The notes under the pieces: model-generated | Databases searched by the model: none | The model's input: only the letters and a program-made list of their open reading frames with translations | Told to the model about the DNA's origin: nothing | Program-made: the position numbers and the translations under genes | NCBI GenBank assembly: GCA_949152475.1 | Contig: OX424561.1 | Span: 2,542,001-2,606,000, forward strand | Length of the DNA stretch: 64,000 bases | Source: Terebella lapidaria | Taxonomy: Eukaryota > Annelida > Polychaeta > Terebellida > Terebellidae | Direction: 5' to 3' | In this document: piece by piece, positions 56,242 to 64,000 of the stretch | Layout: the number at the start of each line of letters is the position of its first letter | How positions within the stretch are numbered: the stretch's first letter is position 1

Positions 56242-57139
56242 TCATAGACATATCACCATCGTCATGACTACAGCTCTGGTTCCTGTGGATATCCTGGGCT
56301 TGTCTCTGGCTCAGGAATCGTCCACTAAAGATCCAAGGATGCACTATACTCCTAGAAGACTTTGTGATGGTTATTTATTCAGGGTACTGATCTAGCCTTG
56401 ATTTTGTGATGTCTGCAAATAATTATACACTCAGATGCAGAATTATGAACTATATTCAAGTATGTTAAACATGTGTTAAAGATTCAATATTTATTTATAT
56501 CATGCAATTTTCAATGCACATTTGGTGTTTGTTTTTTTTCTTTGATTTTGTATTGTTCTGCACAATTACTTTATTGTCCCTTATCAACCCCCACCCCCCT
56601 CCCCCTCCACTAAAACACAAAATTAACAATTCATTTGAATATATTCATATTACTAAAAAAAAATCTCAAGTGTTGCTTTCTGCCATCTATCAGCTGAATT
56701 TCAAGGTTTTATTTGTTGTGGGTGTTACAACCACAAATTTGTTGTTGATTTTGTTAGTGATGTTGGCATATATATGACCTGCTGTGTAGTTTTTAAATAC
56801 TTTTACGTTATAAATGTATTTTTTCGATATATATCTACACTTGTTATCGATGGTTTGCATGATAAATACATCATGTGTGTATGTGGAAACTCCGTGTGGA
56901 AACTCCGTGTGAAAAAGTGTGAAGGTCCCAAAAAAACTGAATGGTCAGTATTCATGTTCTCACGAGTTTGATGATGGTTATCCAAAACTGTCGTCCATTT
57001 TATATTGGCACGCCATCTCCCAGTGGTGTACAATTCTGTACATACATGTACGTAATCCCACAAATTCTGTGTGTTTTGTTATCACGAACATGCAACTTTT
57101 ATGCACTGTACAGTCTTCACATCGAGCAAATTATATATA

Positions 57140-57254
57140 CAGTGGATCAAGTGTTTTAAGGCCACTTGTGGCAAGCTCTTTTGCATGATAATAGGCCATT
57201 TAGAACCAAAGATTGGTTTCTCACGACATATGGTCTTTAACTCTGGTTCCACTG
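57140..57254. mobile_element. Short pogo-like MITE
   Basis: CAGTGGATCAAGTGTTTTAA and its inverse ending GGTTCCACTG, flanked by TA (57138-57139, 57255-57256). It is related to the MITE at 32905-33082, sharing the GCATGATAATAGGCCA / ACATGATAAAAGGCCA interior. Confidence 0.8.
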
Positions 57255-57888
57255 TACATAGTTGGGGTTGCTCTCATGCATAAATGACAAACATTTGAGA
57301 AACATTTTTGATATAGTGCACTTTAGTTACAATTGGGATCTGTACATGTAATGTGCATTAGGTTGAATCGTGATCATATGTTAAAAATGGGCTCGCAGTG
57401 ATTTGTACATGATTTACATTGTAAGTGTATGTGGCATGCAAGTGATTTTGGTTGTATGCATTGTGTGAATTTGTGTCAGCCTTTTGGTCGTATTGCTCAT
57501 CTAGTATAATCAGGAGATTGGTATAGAAAGTAAAAATCTGAGTAATATTGAAAAAGGTCATGTGTAATGGACAATTCTGAAAATTCTGCTATAGCTAATT
57601 TGTGTGAACCATGCATTATGCCTGTATTATGTCTCGCTGTATTGAAGCGTTCACATAGTACATGCACTAATATTTGTAATCTTGATTAATCTAAACAGCA
57701 TAACGGTACTAATAATTATGATGGACGAGGAGAATGTAACTAACAATTTTATTTAGACTAATGTCTGGTGAATTCCAATGTTCACTACATCACGTATACT
57801 ATGTACAGTGTATGCACTGATATTCCAGTTGAAATTACTCAGGTTTTAAACTGCTGTGGTTCAAGGTTCTAATATCATGATGTAAATA

Positions 57889-58594
57889 CAGTAAACTCCC
57901 GTTATAACGAAGTCGATGGGACCCACGTGAGAACTTTGTTATAAAAAAAGTTTGTAATAAAGGAAGTTGCACATTTTCCATGTGGTTTCTCTCGAAATAG
58001 GAATGGAAATATTTCGCTTTTGTGGTTCATTGGATACATGTTTCCGTTTGGTAGCCATGATGACTTTTGAGAAATTTGTTCATAATTTGCTGTATTTACA
58101 CTGTCCGGCCTGAAAAACGTGATGAACATTCTATTGGTACATACTGGTAGGCCTAATCTACTCAACATGACAAAATCGGCATGGCATCATGTGAAAAGAA
58201 GACTGTAACTACATCTTGAAACTACATAGCCTACCTGATTGCAATCGACCAGTGATGCGTGCATACAGCCAACAACTAAAATCACAGCCAGCAATGCACC
58301 AATACCCAATGTATTTGGCCACGATTTCTATCTGAGGTACAATTGTCAAAAACCGGTGGGGCGTGAAATTGAACAGCTTCGTTGACTTCGCTTTAACCGT
58401 AGTAAATTCAATGAATTTGATTGGGTTGGAACCAGCTCATGTGTTTGTTATAAGCGAAATTTTGACATATCCATTTTGTTATATCCGGCTTCGTTTGTAA
58501 TGTAATTGAATGGGGACTGGACAGGACCACCAACCTGCTTTGTCATAAGTGTTTAGTTTGATATAACCGACTTTGAAATAACGAGAGTTTACTG
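57889..58594. mobile_element. 706-bp pogo-like MITE
   Basis: The terminal inverted repeats CAGTAAACTCCCGTTATAAC and (inverted) CAGTAAACTCTCGTTATTTC are flanked by TA. The interior carries ATATAACCGACTT-type repeats of the end motif and no transposase. The CAGT start and TA target point to a pogo/Tigger-type source. Confidence 0.85.
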
Positions 58595-58723
58595 TATCAT
58601 GTTGTTTTCTATCCGTACATGTAACTGTATGTGGTACTTGAGCTTTTCATGTCATTTTGCAACTGATTGTTGTGACTTGATGCTTACATGTATAATGCTG
58701 GATCTATTGTGTTATATAGACTG

Positions 58724-58729
58724 AATAAA
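58724..58729 (+). terminator. Candidate polyadenylation signal of ABHD12
   Basis: AATAAA in GACTGAATAAAATCTC. Its use is inferred from position only. Confidence 0.35.
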
Positions 58730-59105
58730 ATCTCAAATGAAAGTCATCTCAAAATCATACTGAAGAAATACACAGACAAATAGTTGTCTAAAATCTATGA
58801 ATATTGCAATTGAAATGCAGTATATATAATGCGAAACTAACTTATCTGCCCATCAATGATTTTTTGGGCAAATTTACAAAGCTGAAAAAAAAATACACGG
58901 ATGGATATAAAACAGACATACATGTATCTCAAAGCTCAATATTTGAATTACCCAATACTAAGAACAAATGGTGTATATATACATCAACATTTCTACACTG
59001 TACACACCACATACAGCAAAAGCATATCTGTGGAAACCATTCTTTATCACATCACTCGTTGTATCAGAATGTAATTATGTCATGTGCAATAGTCCTCACC
59101 AACAT

Positions 59106-60476
59106 TCATTTGAACAAGGACTTTATTCTTTGGAAGAATCCCCTGATTCCTGAAGGCTTTTCTCTCTCCTTGCTGTTGTTTACTCTCCGGATGTCGGATT
59201 TGAAGGGATCTTCACCCAGCTTCTGACGCGGGGTACACACTGACTGCTCCCCATCCACAGTCAGAACCGACCACGTGCTCGTGTCGCTATCTGCGAAATT
59301 AGCGTCACCCTGGCTACGATCTGCACGCAAGTTCTGCACGGGACGAATGAAATCATAGTCTGCGCATGGGTTGCTCTGTCGCCAGGACGTATCTGGAACC
59401 GTGTTCACACGCTTTTGACTAGTTGAATCATCAGTCACAGAAAGCTTCTTGATGTGGTTGCCTACCGGATCAGGCTGCTTAATTCTCGGCTGAATCCTGG
59501 CTACGTCAACACGCATCTGTGGCTCGTGTTCAGTAACTTGTATACGCTTCTTGATGGGGTTGGCAACCGAATCAGGCTGCTTAATTCTCGGTTGAATCCT
59601 GGCTACTTCAACAGGCTTTTCGTGTTCAGTAACTTGGGATGGTGGCCTTGAACTCGGTCCAGGTCGAACGTTCACCTGGCGACCTACTGTTGTACTAACG
59701 ATGACAGGTCTAGAAACAGGTCTCGTAGACCTGGTTTGTGGTCTTTCGTCAGGTGATGAATCACAAGTGGTCACCTCTTTCCTGTGCTGCCTGGCAGCTT
59801 CAAACAATTTCCGAAAGTCTGCAATATTTTCACCTCCTTGTTTTGACAGTCTGTCACGATCTTGATTCTGATGATTTTGCGCTACTGCTGCCAAAGTCCC
59901 ATGACGAGTTTCCAGGTAAATCTTCTTTAGTTCAGCTTCGAAGGTTGTCATGTTCACACCATACACCTTCACGGCCTTTCCGTCGTTTTTTGTGGAGTGT
60001 GCTTTCTCAAACCACGCCGCGTCATACGGAATGATTCTTACTGGCACCCTGTCGACCAATCCGAAAGTGTGCAGACTCTTGTATATGAAGAGGCGCCGGT
60101 TGCCGTTGACTGCCCAGTAGTGGCCTTGGTGCCGCATGACGGGCACCCGTGGGATGTTCTCTATATCGGCCGGATTCTCCACCAGCTGTCTGAAGGTCTC
60201 CTGGAGGAGCGGGCCTTGTGGCGGGGCGGTGTGGTCCCCGCGGTTCTCCGTCCGGAACCGTGGCGAGATCACGGCGTGAGTGTATCGCACCTCGGTCACC
60301 GCCAGCTCCGTGTGCTCGCCACCCCAGTGCCGGAATGATGACGTGTATGGCGCTTCATACGTAACCGGGTCCTCGCAATAATCATCCTCGCTGTCATCCA
60401 TGTCACTGTAAGCCTCGAACTCCTCACTATCATACTCCGCAACGTCCAAGTCATTGTCGTAGTTGATCTGGTACAT
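59106..60476 (-). CDS. Protein with sulfiredoxin/ParB-like domain and disordered tail
   Basis: A 456-residue single-exon frame starting at ATG (60476). Residues about 1-35 are strongly acidic (YDSEEFEAYSDMDDSEDDY). Residues about 63-152 look like the sulfiredoxin/ParB nuclease fold: VRYTHAVISPRF, then a helix LLQETFRQLVENP, a strand IPRVPVMRHQGHYWAV, and the loop NGNRRLF (124-130, at the place of the GERR/GCHR nucleotide-binding motif), ending VDRVPVRIIPY. Residues about 190-440 are low-complexity and basic, with a ~32-residue internal duplication (VARIQPRIKQPD twice), and the tail is GIRGFFQRIKSLFK. The frame stays open about 290 bp upstream (to about 60768) without another ATG, so an upstream exon is possible. 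Family function in animals is unknown to me; ParB/Srx folds bind ATP or CTP, and catalysis should not be assumed. Confidence 0.75.
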   Translation of the reverse strand: MYQINYDNDLDVAEYDSEEFEAYSDMDDSEDDYCEDPVTYEAPYTSSFRHWGGEHTELAVTEVRYTHAVISPRFRTENRGDHTAPPQGPLLQETFRQLVENPADIENIPRVPVMRHQGHYWAVNGNRRLFIYKSLHTFGLVDRVPVRIIPYDAAWFEKAHSTKNDGKAVKVYGVNMTTFEAELKKIYLETRHGTLAAVAQNHQNQDRDRLSKQGGENIADFRKLFEAARQHRKEVTTCDSSPDERPQTRSTRPVSRPVIVSTTVGRQVNVRPGPSSRPPSQVTEHEKPVEVARIQPRIKQPDSVANPIKKRIQVTEHEPQMRVDVARIQPRIKQPDPVGNHIKKLSVTDDSTSQKRVNTVPDTSWRQSNPCADYDFIRPVQNLRADRSQGDANFADSDTSTWSVLTVDGEQSVCTPRQKLGEDPFKSDIRRVNNSKEREKPSGIRGFFQRIKSLFK

Positions 60477-61582
60477 GTCTGATGGTCTAGAAGCAATCAC
60501 TTCACTCGTAACATCATATGACTTGTCACTATTATAGAGAGAGAGCAGGTAGTCCCATATATCACGGTTATATATATCCTGAAACCTTCCTTGAACTATA
60601 AATACAGTCCACGTAATCAGGGCAATTGGGAACCGACAACGTTCAAATATATGTATACATCTATACGTGTATCTAAATCTATACTCTATAGCCCTACTTG
60701 CCCAGAAGTACTGGTCTACGCATGCCTCGTATGACTCTCACTGATAACATGAAGGAGGCCGCTGTTCATGCATCAGGTGCACGGTGGTAATTCCTATAGT
60801 TTCGGTTTCCATGCTAATACCACAAAAGAAATGAATTTTATTAGGCCTACTACTTATTAATGTATAACGGAGAAAGGAAATCATTTGTGTGGCCATCGGA
60901 TATATTTCGGAATAAAAGAGTGTGTGATTTCTTTTTTCTGGCCCTATTCCCCTGGGGGGAAGGGGCAGTTCCTAATGCTCCAGATCCGCCCTACTGAAAA
61001 ATATGGATACGTGGGGATTCAACACAGCACTAACATATGTGCCACAGCATGTTAAGAAACATAATACCCACACACTATGATGTCACCATTTAGGCTACAT
61101 ATATTGTAGAGTAGTAAATTTGCACACTTGCCAACAAACTATTTGAATGAACAAGGCACAGAGGTATCATGCCATTATCATGTAAATAGTAAATTTAGAA
61201 CAGTATGTCTATATGAAATATAGCATTAATCGTTCTGTACTTATTATATTTAGGCTTTCATGTACCGAATTTGCCCAATCGATATGAAATGTGGTGCTCC
61301 TGTTCGTCCACAGGAGCACATGCCTACGAATAGGAGCCTGGCAGATGCAGAGCTACCGGTCTTTAAAAACTTCATTGGCATACTCGGAACCGTATAACCC
61401 TACAAATATATATAGGTTTACAGCAAGATGGCGGAAAGTACGGGGTCCCTTCCACGCTGTGTGTATTTCAGCGCTGTTGGCACGGTATGTGTGTGTGTTT
61501 TTAGATCTACATAATCGTGGTTATATGTTTCAGCATATAACATGTAGGCTGTAGATGCGGCAAATATGCATATTCCCTAATT
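60477..61582. other. Stretch without recognised gene
   Basis: The minus-strand frame of the gene at 59.1-60.48 kb continues open to about 60768. Otherwise no recognised repeat or protein. Confidence 0.4.
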
Positions 61583-61800
61583 TAATATGCCCTGATGTAC
61601 GCATGAAAGGGATGCAAAATAAAATAAAATTCGGGATTTATGTCAGATTTATGTCAACACTCATATGCCCTAATGTACGCACGAAAGGGGTAAAATTTGG
61701 GATTTATGTCAGACTTATGTCAACACTCATATGCCCACGCATGAAAGGGATGCAAAAAATAAATTGGGATTTATGTCAGTTTACGTTGATATGCTTCATC
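61583..61800 (+). repeat. Three tandem units of about 70-80 bp
   Basis: The words ATATGCCC, ACGCATGAAAGGGATGCAAA and GGGATTTATGTCAG recur three times with small deletions (about 61587, 61669, 61729). Confidence 0.7.
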
Positions 61801-61829
61801 ATGCGTTTTTCATATTCAGGACAAAAAGG

Positions 61830-62200
61830 ATGGATCTTCATTGTTTGGACGAAACTGGCAATGGAATCAAATTCAAGCAGTGGAATCAAATCCCGTGGAC
61901 TTACAGTCTTGTTCAAAGGTATAACAACCTCTTTTCTGCAGAATTAGGGTTGTTAAAGGGATCAACTGCTGAAATAACACTTCAGGAAGATGCCAAATCT
62001 TGTTTCTACAGAGCTAGAACCGAAAGAGAAAGTGGAGACATAACTGGATAGACTTCTTGCAGAAAAAGTCAGAGAGCCAGTCGCTTACTCAAACTGGGCG
62101 TGTCCAATAGTCTCGGTCCTGAAACAGGATGGTTCTGTACGACTTTGCAGCGATTTCTGTTTGACAATGAATAAGGAAAGTAAAGTTGCCCAGTATTCAT
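61830..62200 (+). mobile_element. Ty3/Gypsy-type polyprotein fragment (fossil)
   Basis: The reading LGLLKGSTAEITLQEDAKSC and the following stretch (around residues resembling SNWACPIVSVLKQDGSVRLC) match the protease-RT linker and RT start of Ty3/Gypsy-like elements. Only this short piece is present, and it is decayed. Confidence 0.6.
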
Positions 62201-62550
62201 TACGGGTGCCACTAGTGGGGCAGGAAATGCTCACTCTTTCCGGGACACCTGATTTCACCTCCTAATGGCCATTTTTGGGGGTTCATATGTTTCCCTGTCA
62301 TTTTTGTTTTCTCTCACTTCGTATGCCTGATATGACTTTCTGTCCCCGGACTATGAGATTGGATAACGGACCCTGTTTTGTTTGCTCGGAATACTTAATA
62401 CTGGGTATTGATTCCATGTCTATCCTATTCCATTGATTAATGAACTACGTGAGCTAGGCACAGCAACACCTTATGTAACGATAACATCAGTTCAGTGGGA
62501 AACCTGACGAGTCAAGGATGCAGTTCAGTTATCGTCATGAACTAATTTAC
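62201..62550 (+). repeat. Retroelement-associated non-coding repeat
   Basis: It begins GTGCCACTAGTGGGGCAGGA and continues CCTGATTTCACCTCC. From memory this resembles a short sequence that recurs beside Penelope-like RT copies in mussels. It could be the 3' non-coding part of an upstream copy of the element that follows. No gene is seen. Confidence 0.4.
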
Positions 62551-64000
62551 ATCATTCAAGCGTAGGAAAAGACGTCATGGTCAAAGACATTATAATCGAC
62601 CATCTATCCATGATATTTCCTTTGATGGCCTACTTGAAATATTTAAACAACCATTGGGTTTACACTATGTCCGGACTAAATTATTCGGCATACCACATGT
62701 TAAACTAAAACAATTAGAGGACCAATGTCCCACACGCTATGTTACAAATACCAATAGCAATGAGTTTCGCCTGTATTCCATTATCATGGATATAGCCTAT
62801 CATCGACTTTACAAGCCAACACAAACTACTGAATATGTACCACTCAAACAATCATTTCTTAAACTCAGATTTGCCAATAAAGGCATTGATGCAATCAACA
62901 TCAGTAATATTTTGCATAATAAACCTGTCCAGTCAAATATACCATCATACTTTACTGATAATGGTACTCCATCGGTTTCCTACTCATATACGAAGCCTAT
63001 TGCATCCAAGATATTCAATTACAAACAATCATTGAATGATTTAGATATTGACGACCTGTTACAAAACCCACTCTCCTGTACCTGCACTAGTTCTCCATTC
63101 ATACATAAAGCAGTTGGGCACATTATCTCAGGTGACCCCAATATTGTAGACAATGAATTTTTGAAGGATATATTGTCCAAAGGTCCCAAGTATAGGGATC
63201 CCAAGTCATTTTCATGGAGATACATTTTCAAGTTAGTCATGGATGCAGTTGAGGAACATGCCAGAAAGTGGACTAAGCGAGAAAAGGCAGAAACTGATTC
63301 TCTGTCAGAATGGGTTAAACAAATTAGGTCGTTGTTATCTAAACGCATTCGTGTTTTGTCTAAGTCAGTCAGTACTAAATACAGCTCTGTCTTTGATGAT
63401 CCAGTGGTTGCTGATAGTTTGTCCGAGAAAAATTTGTCATTGTTCCTGTTGATAAAGAATCTGTGAACTGTGACAGTTCACAGATGAACTGACCAGGGGG
63501 AGTGTGTGAGTATCAGTGTGTGAGTATCTACATGCTCACACACTTTCAAAATTTACGTATATCAAAACATTTGGCTTTTCCTCTCTCTACACCACAATAC
63601 CTCATTCAGAACCAAAGTCCCAGCTTCAAAAGCTCATACATAATTCCCTTTTTCTCCAAAAAAAGGACAACGTCGTTATAAGTATATTGTAGTCAAATAT
63701 AATACAGCCTACTTTGTTAAAGATGATTCAGATGCTCCACATAAATATACAGAAACCGATGTTGTGAATATGGTTAATTTCCTTTTTGTGATATCTTTGT
63801 GGAGTTTGGTGGCCGAATATTTCAGCAGACTATTGGTATTCCAATGGGCACAAACTGTGCACCATTATTGGCAGACTTGTTTTTATACTCATATGAATCA
63901 GATTTCATCCAACATCCACAAAGATTAGTATCCAAGTTTCAAACTAGTAGCTTTAATTTCACTTTCCGATACATAGATCACTGTGGTGAGACTGGATGCA
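62551..64000 (+). mobile_element. Penelope-like retroelement, decayed, running off the window
   Basis: A frame open from about 62551 to 63463 (RRHGQRHYNRPSIHDISFDG, FYGI/FGIPHVKLKQLEDQCP, EFRLYSIIMDIAYHRLYKP, LNDLDIDDLLQNP) is the N-terminal region. Positions 63664-64000 encode the RT catalytic part (FQQTIGIPMGTNCAPLLADL, then FNFTFRYID where the YIDD box is expected). The part between is missing or scrambled, so this is a dead copy. Assignment to Penelope-like elements rests on the GIPMGTNCAPLLADLFLYSYE-type motif. No endonuclease is visible within the window. Confidence 0.65.

Larger units (their letters stand above)
56242..58729 (+). other. ABHD12 3' UTR / flank with two MITEs
   Basis: No coding gene recognised. 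TACATGTA-type words are frequent. AATAAA at 58724-58729 is the best-placed strong polyadenylation hexamer, which would give a 2.5-kb 3' UTR including both MITEs. Earlier minor signals are possible. Confidence 0.4.

Overview
The window looks like a gene-poor, repeat-choked stretch of an invertebrate nuclear genome, most likely a marine bivalve mollusc. The reasons are the split genes with GT-AG introns and animal-type proteins (ABHD12, ARMT1), the abundance of DIRS, Penelope-like and tRNA-SINE elements, tandem-core elements that recall the bivalve 'pearl' elements, and spacer motifs I associate with bivalves. The species cannot be named from the sequence alone.

Layout. About 1-43.7 kb is almost pure repeat. 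Its main actor is a non-autonomous element here called GH1. It has a 5' hairpin (TTAGCCC-AA-GGGCTAA) followed by AGGTTACCGGAC, a core of 134-bp tandem repeats, a conserved right region, a GGACGAC-type microsatellite and a 3' hairpin (GGTTATCGGACC-ATA-GGTCCGGTAACC). It is always flanked by runs of A. Copies sit inside one another like nested dolls, and the outer sequence resumes after each inner copy. Uninterrupted copies of the target sites are present in the window. A second family, GH2 (35.6-36.8 kb), has the same plan but unrelated sequence and a 169-bp core. A 147-bp repeat (R147) and a ~320-bp module form a composite unit S, tandem three times. The whole array (6.66-39.83 kb) lies between two parts of one minus-strand DIRS-type retrotransposon: RNase H C-part plus tyrosine recombinase at 4.94-6.66 kb, and gag-like, RT and RNase H N-part at 39.83-43.3 kb. 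The array therefore appears to have grown inside that fossil element.

From 43.7 to 60.5 kb lie three host genes: ARMT1 (minus, 44.1-45.9 kb, first exon not found), ABHD12 (plus, 52.03-56.24 kb, 12 coding exons, complete) and a 456-residue protein with a sulfiredoxin/ParB-like domain (minus, 59.1-60.48 kb). Between them are several small inverted-repeat transposons, including one made of an array of short palindromes (48.99-49.53 kb) and a Mutator-like one with a perfect 9-bp target duplication ending 130 bp upstream of the ABHD12 start codon. The last 2.4 kb holds a Ty3/Gypsy fragment and a Penelope-like element running off the edge.

Main hunt result: GH1 cores, the GH2 core, R147, the ~320-bp module and the divergent cores at 37-39.6 kb differ in sequence, yet each repeats AGGTCA half-sites of nuclear receptors. 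GH1 carries a perfect DR1 (AGGTCAAAGGTCA) plus TCAAGGTCA on both strands in roughly 120 monomers. This makes the locus a dense potential nuclear-receptor binding array carried by mobile elements. Binding itself is inference; the motif pattern and nesting are visible in the sequence.
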